64,000 nt of DNA from Avena insularis (Eukaryota; Streptophyta; Magnoliopsida; Poales; Poaceae): assembly GCA_023614405.1 (NCBI GenBank), contig CM042693.1, positions 339,557,527 through 339,621,526 of the forward strand, written 5' to 3'. The number at the start of each line of letters is the position of its first letter. The stretch's first letter is position 1. Below, one piece after another: positions 10,286-21,379 of this stretch. Position numbers and translations under genes: made by a program. The notes beneath the pieces are model-generated. The model ran no database searches and had not been told where the DNA came from. It worked only from the letters and a program-made list of their open reading frames with translations.

Positions 10286-11010
10286 CACGCGCGAAACGAA
10301 ATAAATGCCCCCCTTTATTCCGTACATTAAATAGGTGGGGGCTTTTTAAATTCAAAAAATAGGATAGAATTAAGAAAATTCATATCTTTTTCATTGTAAC
10401 TCAGAAAAATATGAATAATATATCATAATTTTTAGAAAAATAAGATCTATCCATTCACATAAAAACATTTTATAGTTACTGTAGATGAAAATTTCAAAAT
10501 GATTAAAACACTTACATATAAATTTTGATTATTCAATTAAAACAAAATTAAAATAGTCAAACCCTAAACCTTTGAACTTAAGAAATATTAAGCATCTGAA
10601 AAGGAATGTAACCATATTTTATTAGAGAAAATCATATTTTATTTTGTATTAACATTTTTGAATTGTTTGGATATTTAAATTTAGCATCTTTTGTACACTT
10701 TAGAATCTGACAAAACTTTCAACATGAAAATTGTTTGTATTTGAATAATTAATCCTAAAACATTTTTTGTTTTTAAAAAATAAAATTCTAACTATTCAAA
10801 CTAGTAACATATGGAAAACGGCGGGCAGAATGCGCGGGATCGGAGGAAAAGGGAGGGAAGAAAATTTTATTACGATAGAGCTAGAAGTAAAGTACATAAC
10901 GCAACTAACAAAGCACGACTGAAAATTAAGAGATATAGAAGAACTGAAAATTAAGATACATCCAGATTAAGTCACAATCGGCCGAAATTGTTTTGAAATG
11001 TTGGAGTGAT
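10286..11010. other. AT-rich spacer inside CACTA-2a
   Basis: No gene was recognised. It aligns with 26341-26745 and 27900-28080 of CACTA-2b, which differs by a 1.15-kb insertion. Confidence 0.5.
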
Positions 11011-11556
11011 TCAGTCATGCTCCTGCCTACACCTGTAATACTCGCCACTGTAGTCGTCGTACTCGTCGTGCCCGTCGTCGCTGTCGTCGTCGGGGTCACC
11101 ATAGTTGAACCTTGAAAGCTGAGTACGCGTGGGATGGACTTGAGGGTAGCGTAGACGGGGGTTAGAGTTGGCGGCGGTGTCGTAGGCCATGACACTCTGG
11201 AGAGTCCGACCGCGCCACCACAGCCGACGGCCGGCCTCGTTGAAGTTTGGAGGAGGTGGGCCGTCCTCCTCGTGCCTGGCGAGTGCCCTCTCACGCTAAT
11301 CCCCGAAGAAGGCTTCCCAAGTCAGGAAATAGTCGGGATGCCATCTGGGATTCCTCCGCTGCTCCGGCGTGAGCTCGAAGTAGTAGTGGTTTGTGATGGC
11401 CATCCGGCGCGCCACACCTAGAGGGACAGGAGGAACCGGCATGTCTCCGGCGCTCAGCATCCAGCCAACGGGGACGTAGTAGCCTAGCGGGCAGGGGCAG
11501 TTCGAGGCACAAAGCGCCTCCACCTCCCTGGAGGTTAGTGGTACGGTGGAAGCAAT
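11011..11556 (-). pseudogene. CACTA-2a accessory ORF (unknown function), start lost and one stop
   Basis: Counterpart of the intact 161-codon ORF at 28084-28569. The start codon is ATT here (11554-11556). A stop TAG at 11296-11298 replaces an Arg codon after WHPDYFLTWEAFFGD. The downstream part (GPPPPNFNEAGRRLWWRG, LRYPQVHPT) remains open to TGA at 11011. I have seen this YFELTPEQRRNP/FNEAGRR type as an anonymous ORF of Triticeae CACTA elements; no function is known to me. Confidence 0.7.
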
Positions 11557-11849
11557 GGAAAAGAGTGATGAGGTTGCAGATATGAGTCTAGAGATGTGCA
11601 ATGACAATGGAGGCAACCCTACATATATATATATATATATATATAGTGAGAAATGGCAGGAAGATAACTAGAGGGAAGAACTGGCGGGAAACTCAAGGAA
11701 GAAATGGCGGAAGAATCAAGGGAAAAATGGCGGGAAGAAAAATGGATCATTTAATACATATAGTGTTAACAGAAGAAATATGACATTGATTTCCATGTTG
11801 AGATACATATGTGTGAAAAAAATGGCTCAATTAATACATATAGTCAATC

Positions 11850-14800
11850 TTATGATCGCTTCGGTCGTAACCATGGTGTATCAGCACCGTTTAACAGGAT
11901 GGTTGGGTCAGTCTTCACTCTGAAGGGTGGAATTTCATCAAACTTATTATAATATTCTGACATGTCTGTCTTGTCCTTCACTCCCACGATGTTTATTTTC
12001 CCTGAAAGAACTATGTGACGCTTTGGCTCATCGTGTAATGTATCTGTTTGCTTATTTTTTTCTTTTTTTTCGGTTTGGCAGACATGTCCTTCACATAGAA
12101 AACCTGAGCCATGTCATTGGCTAAGAAGAATGGTCCGTCTAAGTTCTTGTCTACCTTCATAATATTGTTGAGATCCACTGTTGTCATTCCGTACTTCTTG
12201 TCTACCTCAACCCCTCCTCCTGTTAGCTTGACCCATTTGCACCGAAACAAGGGGACCTTAAAATTAGGTCCATAGTCAACTTCCCATATCTCCTCTATGA
12301 ACCCATAATACGTGGTCTTTTGCCCATTGTCTTCTGCTGCATCGAAGCGGACACCACTGTCTTGGTTGGTGCTCTTTTTATCTTGGCCTATCGTGTAAAA
12401 TGTATTCTCATTTATCTCGTACCCTTGGAAAGTACATACAGTCGAAGATGGTGTCCTGGCCAACAAGTACAGCTGATCTCCAACAGTGGCGTTATTCGTG
12501 AGAAGTCTTTGCAGCCAGCCACCAAAACTCGCCATGTGTTCACTTATAATCCATTCATCAGACTGTCCCGGGTGTTTGAGGCGTATAAAATTCTTGTGTT
12601 CACTGATATACGGGGCAACCAAGATAGATCTTTGTAAAACTGTGTAGTGTGCTTGATTGAGAGAATGTCCATCCCTACATATCATTGCTTTACATCCTAG
12701 GGTGCCTTTTCCATGCAGTCTCCCCTCATGTCATGATTCTGTAACACCAATCGCCTTAAGGTTAGGAATAAAATAAACAGAGAACTCAATGACCTCCTCT
12801 GTTACATAGCCCTTGGAGATGCTTCCTTCTGGCCTAGCACGGTTATGAACATATTTCTTTAAGACTCCCATGTACCTCTCAAAGGAGAACATATTATGTA
12901 GAAATACAGGACCGAGAATGGCAATCTCTTCTACTAGGTGAACCAGGAGATGCGTCATAATATTGAAGAAGGATGGTGGAAACACCAACTCAAAGCTGAC
13001 AAGACATTGGGCCACATCTGTCTGTAACCCTGGTAGGCTTTCTGGATCGATTACCTTCTGAGATATTGCATTGAGGAATGTACATAGCTTCACAATGGGT
13101 ACTCGAACATTTTCAGGTAGAAGCCCCCTCAATGCAATCGGAAGCAATTGCGTCATAATCACGTGGCAGTCATGAGACTTCAGGTTTTAGAATTTTTTCT
13201 ATGTCATATTTATTATTCCCTTTATGTTCGATGAGAAGCCAGACGGGACCTTGATACTGCTCAGGCATTCAAAAAATATTTCCTTCTCTGCTTTGGTAAG
13301 AGCGTAGCTGGCAGGATTTAAGTGGCATCGTTTACCCTTCTCGTTCTTAGGATGCATAGTCTCTTCAGGGTCTTTCATACGTTGCTAGTCCTGCCGTGCT
13401 TCCGGTGTATCTTTTGTCTTTCCATACACTCCTAGGAAGCCTAGCAGGTTCACATAAACATTCTTCATCACGTGCATCATATCGATTAAAGAGCGGACCT
13501 CTAGGACTTTCCAATAGGGTAGGTTCCAAAATATAGATTGCTTCTTCCACATGGGCGTGTGTCTGGCATCGTCATTCGGAACAGATAGACTGCCAGGACC
13601 TTTTCCAAAGATTACTTCTAGGTCCTTGACCATACCAAATACCTCCTCACCAGTACGGAGGACGGGCTTCCTCCGGGGTTCTGCCAGACATTTGAAATGC
13701 TTGCCTTTATTTCTTACGGGATGCAGGTTCGGAAGAAATCGATGATACCCTAGGTACACAACCTTCTTACATTTATCCAAATATATACTTTCAGTCTCAT
13801 CTAAACAATGTGTGCATGCATTGTATCCCTTGTTTGTCTGTCCTGAAATGTTACTAAGAGCAGACCAATCATTGATGATTACAAAAATAAACGCTCGTAA
13901 GTCAAATGGCTCCCCTTTGTGCTCATCCCACATACGTACACCTGGTTTAGTCCACAGCTATAAAAGTTCAACTAATGGCCTTAGGTACACATCAATGTCG
14001 TTGCCGGGTTGCCTCGGGCTTTGGATGAGCACTGACATCATAATGAACTTCCTCTTCATGCACAACCAAGGAGGAAGGTTATAGATACATAGATTCACAG
14101 GCCAGGTGTTGTGACTGCAGCTCTACTCACCAAAAGGATTCATGCCATCTATACTTAGACCAAACCTTAAGTTCCTTGCGTCACATGCGAAGTCCGGGTA
14201 CTCTCGCTCGACTTTTCTCCACTATGACCCATCAGCGAGGTGTCTCAACATCGTGTCTTTCTTACGGTCTCCCATGTGCCATCGCAACAACTTGGGATGC
14301 TCTTTATTTCTAAAGAGACGTTTTAACCGTGGTATTATAGGAGCATACCACATAACCTTGTCAGGAACCTTCTTCCTAGGGTCCTTGCCCTCAACATCGC
14401 CAGGATCGTCTCGTCTGATCTTATACATAGCAGGCAAAGGTATACCGGGCATGCATCCAAATTCTCGTACTTCTCACCGCGGTAGAGGATGTAGTCATTA
14501 ATGCAGGCATGTATCTTTTGCATGTCTAATCCTAGAGGGCAGACAACCTTCTTTGCTTGATATGTACTGTCTGGCAACTCATTATTTCTTGGAAGCAGAT
14601 TCTTTATTTTTACCAACAACTATGAAAATGTGCTGTCAGTCACACCGTTCTCTGCCTTCCATTGCAGCAAATCCAGTGTGGTACCTAGCTTTTTGTGGCC
14701 ATCTTCGCAAGTTGGGTACAACAATGTTTTGTGATCCTTTAACATCTGCTGCAGCTTCTCCTTCTCCTTTTCAGTTTCACATTCTTCCTTTGCATTAGTA

Positions 14801-15180
14801 ATGGCCCGACCAAGATCTTCATCAGCGGGCCCATCTGCTGCCTCTTGATCTTCATTATCTACCCCCGTTGTAGTATCATCGTATTCAGGATACATATTAT
14901 GATAGTTGTAATCATCCTCTTCTTCTTCGTTGTCTTCCATCACAACCCCTTTTTCTCCGTGCTTGGTCCAACAATTATAGCTGGGCATGAAACCGGATCG
15001 AAGCAGGTGGGTGTGAATGGTTCTGGTATTTCAGTAGTCTTTCTTGTTCTGACAATGAACACACGGACAACATATAAAACCATTGTGAACACGGTTTGCA
15101 TTAGCCATAACGATGAAATTTTGGAGGCCCGTAATGTACTCGGAAGTGCGTCGGTCACCGTACATCCATTGCTGGTTCAT
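11850..15180 (-). pseudogene. TNP2-like CACTA transposase (Transposase_21, DUF4218, DUF4216), degenerate
   Basis: The minus-strand start is ATG at 15180 (MNQQWMYGDRRTSEYITGL), followed by a Cys-rich N-terminal part (CCPCVHC), SGFMPSYNCWTKHGE and a long acidic stretch. The Transposase_21 core includes LGYHRFLP, GKHFKCLAE, VFGMVKDLEVIFGKGPGS and IDMMHVMKNVYVNLLG. DUF4218-like HDCHVIMTQLLPIALRG and FPPSFFNIMTHLLVHLVEE follow, then the DUF4216-like LAPYISE/YGFIEEIWEVDYG region, ending PWLRPKRS at TAA 11850. Stops and frameshifts are frequent, for example a TGA soon after QNKKDY, stops near 14130 and 13385, and breaks near 13190. It would have bound and cut element ends; this copy cannot make a full protein. 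It is more complete at the N-terminus than the copy at 29867-32272. Confidence 0.85.
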
Positions 15181-15464
15181 CTGCATTAATATATAGTATA
15201 TCAAAAATTAATAGGGAGATGACCATTTATATAGTACATCAATGACACATGAAAGGATAAAGTTGCCGACCTTAACCGAGAAGGAAAGAGCAACAAGAAA
15301 ACTTATTTCGAGCTCTCGGGCATTTCACCGAACACCTCTTGTGCATAGGAAAAAAACAGAAACTAGCACACCTCTCACCCTCTTGCTATGCTCCAAAATA
15401 AGAGAGTAAAAAAATGAAAGAGAGGGATGTGGGCTGCGGTGTGTTATATAGGCACATCCCCTTT
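15181..15464. promoter_or_regulatory. 5' untranslated/promoter zone of CACTA-2a
   Basis: This is the region between the subterminal motifs and the transposase start. It has no ORF of note. It is nearly the same at 32273-32550 in CACTA-2b. Promoter function is expected by position; no clear TATA box was assigned. Confidence 0.35.
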
Positions 15465-15625
15465 AACACCGGTTCAAGCCACGAACCGGTGTTAAAGGGG
15501 GGGAGGGGGCTGCGCGGGCCACTGATGCAGGTTCAAACCGGTGTTAAAGGAGATGCTCGTTTTTTGCTTTCTAGACCTAGTACGGACGTCCCCTTTAACA
15601 CCGGTTCGCCTCGTTTCCACTAGTG
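15465..15625 (-). repeat. CACTA-2a 5' terminus and subterminal motifs
   Basis: Alternating ctttaacaccggttc / gaaccggtgttaaag motifs run up to the terminal sequence, with CACTAGTG outermost at 15618-15625. The next three bases, ata, would be the target duplication; the other half is outside the window. Confidence 0.85.
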
Positions 15626-15878
15626 ATAGGTAGGCAGCCTATAAGTGGAGATAGTAGTCCACGGCGTACTGCTCTCAGCCATTTGGCATTTGTTTTTTCG
15701 GTTAGGCAAGTATCATTTTTTTCTGCTCGAACTCAGTCGAAGGCCAACCAAAAGTTGAGAAAAGTAAACAAGGTCTGAATCCTATTCGGCTCTGGCTTGC
15801 CTATATGTCTAACCGAAATATTTTATCCAAGATTCATATATTCCAGCACCTACTAAGATGGGACATTATTCGGTGCAC

Positions 15879-17640
15879 AGGGTCTTGTGGATCACCCTGA
15901 TTCACCCAATTTAGTACTCTAGTCTATATGTATGTTATAAACATTTTTTTTAAATAGTATTTACGTAATGTTTTACACCCGGCCTCTCCATAAGTAGGAT
16001 GCACACAACATATCAAACTAGACGATTACAAGGCAAAGTAATAAGTTAAAAAATACAAAAACTCTATCCAAATAGACTGTCATGAGCTATAGAAGATCAA
16101 TCCGCCAATCACGTGGAGATCCATGTCGGAAAAAAATATCCCTCGTTGTATCCTCCAATAGCGTATACCCCTCCACAAACAAGTCGTGAAACTTCATATG
16201 TTGGAGAGTAGTCCATGAGCGGAGAATGGACATGGCCCGATAGATTACCTGCAGGGAAGAAGACACGATATTATTAAAAAGCTTGTCATTTCTATATAGC
16301 CAAAGCGACTAAATAATGACAAACGCTCCCACCCTAAATAAAGTCATATATTTATTCTCAATCTTATGCAACTAGTTACCAAATACATTGGTCACCGATC
16401 TTGGGGGGCGGGGGGAGGAGGGGTAAACCAGAGGGTACTTGGATGATTGACCAGATAGCACGAGTAAATTTACATTGTAAGAATAAATATCGTATTGTCT
16501 AATCATGATGATAAAAAACGCATTGTGTATTTCCATGCCAATTCCTCTTAACAAGTTTATCTTTTGTAAGAATTACTCCCCTACGAGGATACCGAGCGAA
16601 TATCTTTGATTTAAGAGGTATTTTCATTTTCCAAATTTTACTGTTATCATCGATCGGAATATGAGATTGGATCAAGGCTCTATACATTGAGTCAACAAAA
16701 AAATTACTACTCTCTAGTAAGTTTTATTTGGGCTCGTCTACACCATCCGATAGCTGTATCTTGGATAATCGTAATAATAGATTGTTCCAAAATATCAGTC
16801 TATGACCTATGAGACTTCTTCTGAAAGACATATTTGGAGGATTATGTTCTATTATAGTGGAAAGTGTGTCTCCTTTGTGTCTAATAATCGAATATAGAGC
16901 TAGATATTGTTCGCTAAGAGGACTTTGGCCAAGCCACTTATCTTCCCAAAATCTAATCTGCGATCCATCCTTAATATTGAAAATACCAAAATAGAAGAAA
17001 TGCTTTTTGGGCGCCATCAATCTAGGCCAAAAGTGTGAATTGCTGGGTTTCCAAACCACTTGAGACACAGCTTTGAAATCAACATATTTCCGCCACATAA
17101 TGGTTTGCTAGACACCGTCATCTGTAAGTAATTTAAACAACCATTTTCCCAGAAGCGCGGTGTTTTTGAATTGCAAATTATGGATGCCAAGTCCACCGTA
17201 TTTTTTTGGCTGGCAAACTATATTTCATCTGGCCAGTCGATATTTATATTCCTACTATCCCCTTGCCAAAAGAATCTTGATAATAAATAATCAACTTTAT
17301 TCAAGACTTCTTTTGGTAATTGGAAAAACGAGATCATATACAATACGATGTTGATGAGTACCGAGTTTGTGAGTACAAGCCTTCCCCCAAGGGGTAGAAA
17401 TTTAATTTTTCAACTATTAAGACGTTTTTGTAATCTTTCCCCAACGAGTTTTCATTCAGCAATTGTGAGACGCCGATAGTGTACCGGTATTCCCAAATAA
17501 TTGATCAGAAATTGCCTCTAACCACAGCCGAATAACTAAGCATATAATCATATACTCCCTCCATTTCCAAATACAAGAGTTTTGATAGTTTAATTTGAAC
17601 TACCAAAAGTTCTTATAACAAGAAGCATAGGTAGTACTAA
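15879..17640 (-). mobile_element. Insertion carrying a LINE 3' fragment (reverse transcriptase zinc-binding region)
   Basis: Absent from copy B, where ttcggtgc is directly followed by ccttcttataataag. On the minus strand 17098-16724 reads MWRKYVDFKAVSQVVWKPSN, then FGIFNIKDGSQIRFWEDKWL and SKIQLSDG, the pattern of the zinc-binding domain after plant non-LTR reverse transcriptases. Upstream sequence toward 17540 and downstream to about 16160 carries further decayed LINE-like sequence with stops. A Stowaway-like left end (ctccctccatttccaaatac) is visible at 17555. Confidence 0.65.
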
Positions 17641-18169
17641 ACTTCTTGTAATAAGAAGCAGAGGTAGTACTTGTAAACATAACATGTATCCACCATGTTG
17701 TAAAATTTTAGTAACTTGAAACACACCTCATAGGATGAAAGAAGAGCAAACCTCTTTGTGAATATTTGTTAATCTAAATTGGTCAACGAGTTCAGCCCAT
17801 TAGCACCATTGATACTGAATTTACCATTTATGTTTATCGAGGGTTCTGAATATAGAGTCGATTTTTTTAGAGTATTGCACATGTTGTATCTATGCACTAT
17901 AATATGTTTTCCAGATTTTTTGGAAGTTCCTAAACATGGAAACTGAGTTCTCGTGTATACTGAAATGTCCATAATTTTAGTAAATTTCTTGATCCACTAA
18001 TTATATCGCGTTCTTCCAAAGCAGGTAAAGAGTAGTTGTCACATTTTTTTATTTTAAGCAAAAGGGAATACGCAATCAGAATCATACAAGTGTGACAATC
18101 CATCTCTATGATATGTGATAGCAACTCAAGATATATTTAGATTGACTTGGCATATATAGTTGACTTGTA

Positions 18170-18295
18170 CCCGCATTGCGGTCCATATTAATTGACTTGA
18201 ATTTGTCAAATTTTGGATGAACCTATATACTAAATAGTGTCTAGATATATTTAAATTTTGACAAATCCAAGTCAATTAATATAGGTCGGAGGCAG
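18170..18295. mobile_element. Stowaway-like MITE, decayed ends
   Basis: Inverted repeats meet around ttaattgacttg / caagtcaattaa with outer ends cccgcattgcggtcc and ggtcggaggcag, degenerate forms of the Stowaway CTCCCTCCG end, bounded by TA. It is absent from the duplicate at 53590. Confidence 0.65.
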
Positions 18296-18626
18296 TACGT
18301 AGCAAACGATGAAATACCTATTAACCAAACGAAGCACATCACACCGAAATGAACCAACCTTCACCACGTCAGACACAAAGACTCCTAATAAACCAACCCT
18401 TCAAACCTAAGATGCGGGGCAGATCTGAGAAGTAAACACACACATTCATAAGGTCGTACTCCATCGGCGACTTCATGGGTGTGCGGCTACACATCACCAT
18501 GCACAAGCTGAGATAGGACCCGAGGTCCTTTGATTACCACAGTTGAAGCATGCCGCGACAAACTTGCCTTACTAGCCTGTTGTCAGCGTCGGAGGAACCC
18601 CTACGATGAACTGAACAACTCATATA

Positions 18627-18919
18627 CTTCCTCTGTTTTAAAATATAAGATGTTTTAACTTTTATAAAATATATATATATATCTAGACATCTTTTAGTGT
18701 TTAAGTTCACTTCGAATCTACACAGTGTAAAAGATGTTTAGAAACATTTTTTTTGTAGAAGCTAAAACATCTTATATTATACTCCCTTCATCCAAGAATA
18801 GATGTCTTAGGCTTTTCAAATTTTAGATAAATCTATATACTAAATAGTGTCTAGATTTATTCAAATTTTAACCAATCTGAGACATCTATTTTGGGACGAA
18901 GGGAGTAGAACGGAAGGAG
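18627..18919. mobile_element. Stowaway MITE with a second Stowaway nested inside
   Basis: The outer element begins cttcctctgttttaaaatat after TA and ends ggaaggag before TA. The duplicate at 54282-54447 is the same element without the nested one. The duplicate helps fix the outer boundaries. Confidence 0.75.
18782..18905. mobile_element. Nested Stowaway MITE (124 bp)
   Basis: Begins ctcccttcatccaagaatag after TA (18780-18781) and ends gggacgaagggag before TA (18906-18907), with matching inverted arms (gatgtcttag...ctgagacatct). Its absence from copy B gives the empty site. Confidence 0.85.
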
Positions 18920-19663
18920 TATTTTAGAATCAGAAACGATGATAACAAGCCGAGGAACGAGGCCGAAAGGGACAACAGAAGAAGGGAGAGGCAGTGAGAA
19001 CTGGAGGTTGCGAGTGACGCTTTAGTTGGCGTTTAGGGTCTCACGGGCCGTCAAACTTGTGGCCTTGACTGACCGGTTCTTCTTCGGTTCTAGTCCTTCC
19101 AAAATGAGTGCCGACATATTTAACAATACCAACACTTGCATGGAATTTCTTGCCAAGTTGTCAACTTGTAGTTTGTCTCTACTGACTTCCTACAATGATG
19201 AGCAAGAGAGGAACTCTTGACAAGTTGCGGCGTTTCAGAAATTTGATATATATACTGGAGTAGTACTATATAGTACGAGAGGTACCACCCAAGTAGAATT
19301 AGTTAAACTTGGAGTTTAACATTTCCACGAAATTCGATACCCCCACTAGATAAAAAAAAAGGAAAGTTAGAGAGGGATGGTCCCGTTGAAGTGCAAGTTT
19401 CCGCATATATACTTGTCTCTACCAAACGAAACTTTGACCAGGATAAAGGTACTTCATTCCATTACAGATCTAAAGATACTGAATTAGTACTTCTAATTTT
19501 GATAATTTATTATTGAGCTGATCAAATTTTGACTAGGATACAGCCAACTTTTTTTTTGGAATTATGATCTATCTAAATCAAATTGACAACCGAATTCCGC
19601 TAATGATAGCCAGAGCCCAGATGAGGTTTCAATTGCTACTACTCTGATCCACAGCAGCATTTA

Positions 19664-20880
19664 CATTCGCTATAAACCAGCATTGCTACAAATAACTCGC
19701 AACTAGCAATCAATGTCCGCACGGCACGTGATCAGTATGGCTATGCTTCGGGTCAAAAAAAAATCAAGAACTCGCAGGAGATCTGCGGATCATTGTATTA
19801 AGTGAAAAGAAGGGTTTACAAGTGACAATACAACAGGACATGTCGCCACGCACTAGCATCCACTGCAACTACCGGACAACTAGCATATTCCTCTCGCAAT
19901 GCCGAGAGGGTCGTCGCGTGACAGGAAGTTTCCAGATGTAGCGCATGGTGAACAAGAAAAGGGAGTTCATCCTGTACCTGGACTTCGTCCGGACAATACT
20001 TTCGGCCTCTGGCCACCAACCTGCGAGAGTCGCGGTAGTGGAAGGAAGAAGGTGTTGCCACCCTTCCAGTCCAAGGAGCTTAAACCAGACCTGTCGCGAG
20101 AAGGGGCTTGAAGGAGCAGGTGGTTGATCTCTGGGTGAAAATAGATGTAACCACCAACAATAAGGCCATGAAATCCGCTAAAACTTTAGCATTGTACACT
20201 ATTTTTTCAGCCCTGAATAAAATTTCCCCAAGAACCATCTTCTGCGGGTCCTTACCGCATCCGTGGTAATTCCTCTCAGTCGGATGCATAATACTAGCCT
20301 CTTCTAACTCGCATGAATAGCATTGGAGCTCTTCTGCTCCAAGAACATGTTAGTGTCATGCATAAACTACTCCCTCCGTTTTATATTACTTCGCACATTT
20401 GCTTTGGTCAAGGTCAAACTTCACGAAGTTTGAGCCATTATATAGATAAGTATACTAAGAATTATAATATCAAATCAATAAAAATAAAGACAAGATGAAA
20501 TATACTATCATATTATATATATTATAAATGTTAATATTTTAGCATATATATTGGTCAAATGTTAATATTGGATATTGTATCCTTCTCCGATGATAGAACG
20601 AGGCCGTCGAGGATGAGCCCAAGCTCCTGCCACTAGCCCATGGCCACTAGGTCGAATGATCTTCTAAAATCTGAGACCATTGTGGACACACGCCTATGCC
20701 GCCGAGATATTCTCATTTTTGCAAATCGTAAATAACTGAGGAAATCTATGGTGAAGAGAGGTATCTCCATTCTACCTATCTAACCAAAAGCTAGTACGAT
20801 GCTTGTTTCCTATCTTGTGAGCATGGCAAGTTTGAAGTAATGCTTAATTTCGTGTAAGATTTTTCCAAATGGGTGAGCCC
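19664..20880 (-). other. LINE and MITE debris left of CACTA-2b
   Basis: Minus strand from about 20290 to 19790 reads in pieces like the C-terminal part of a plant LINE: FSRQVWFKLLGLEGW, then LAGWWPEAES and RKYIWKLP-like segments, with frame changes. At 20370 a Stowaway left end (ctcccctccg-type, after TA) starts but no right end follows, so it is truncated near 20590. No host gene was recognised. Confidence 0.5.
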
Positions 20881-21180
20881 CACTAGTGCACCCCACCCCC
20901 TCTAACACCGGTTTGGAGGGCCCTCTAACAGCGGTTGTAGAACCGCTGTTGAGAGTTCGGTGTTAGAGGGGGCCCCCCTTTAACACCGGTTCTTATACGA
21001 ACCGGTGTTAAAGGGTGGCGCACGTGGGGCTGCCGCAGGGCTCAGGCCCCCCCCTTTAACACCGGTTCGTAACACGAACCGATGTTAAAGGTTCTGTGCC
21101 GTGGCAGGAAAAAGAGATAAATCTCTGCCGCGGCAGGAAAACGGCCTAAATCTCTGCCACGGCAGAGTTCTGCCCCTGCC
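20881..21180 (-). repeat. CACTA-2b 3' terminus and subterminal motifs
   Basis: Pairs of ctttaacaccggtt / aaccggtgttaaag and variants ctctaacaccggttt and ctaacagcggtt occur from 20899 to 21090, followed by three short ctctgccgcggcag-type palindromes (21090-21180). The terminal inverted repeat matches the other end only in the outer 8 bp. Confidence 0.75.
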
Positions 21181-21379
21181 CCTGCTCGGGCGATTTCTGC
21201 GCAGCGGGACGGGAGGGGGAATCGATCGAGCGGTATACACATACATCGTCATCGGTACATACGAGTACATGAATAATTAAGCAACTATTATTATACACAA
21301 CATCGTCATTGTGTGGTATTCTCCGTAAACGTTGAAGCATCAAGTACAAGACAAACACGTTCAAGCATATATACAACAT

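Larger units (their letters stand above)
7334..15625 (-). mobile_element. CACTA-2a: minus-strand CACTA transposon interrupted by CACTA-1
   Basis: The 5' terminus is on the right: the plus strand reads gcctcgtttccactagtg ending at 15625, i.e. CACTAGTGGAAACGAGGC inward. Subterminal ttaacaccggttcg motifs lie at 15465-15605. The boundary is supported by an unoccupied paralogous site: the flank ataggtaggc at 15626 matches 52841, where it follows gataatt with no CACTA. Minus-strand order is TNP2-like transposase (15180-11850), accessory ORF (11556-11011), an internal motif cluster (10176-10285) and a Transposase_24-like gene (8844-7334). The rest, including the Ulp1-like part, has been separated by the CACTA-1 insertion and is outside the window. 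Confidence 0.85.
15626..19663 (+). repeat. Segmental duplication, copy A (paralogue of 52841-55446)
   Basis: It is collinear and direct with 52841-55446. Shared landmarks are gtactgctctcagccatttg, tccaagattcatatattcca, catgtatccaccatgttgta, tccttccaaaatgagtgccg and gatccacagcagcattta. The copies differ by insertions: a 1.76-kb LINE-bearing block (15879-17640) and MITEs at 18170-18295 and 18782-18905 only here, and a MITE at 54778-54994 only in copy B. Homology stops at 19663. No protein gene is convincingly preserved inside. Confidence 0.85.

Noticed and set aside
19026..19220. 64-aa ORF conserved between the two duplicate copies (also 54555-54749)
   Set aside because: Comparing the two copies by eye gives about six amino-acid-changing and two silent differences, so no purifying selection is visible. 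It is open only because the duplication is recent.
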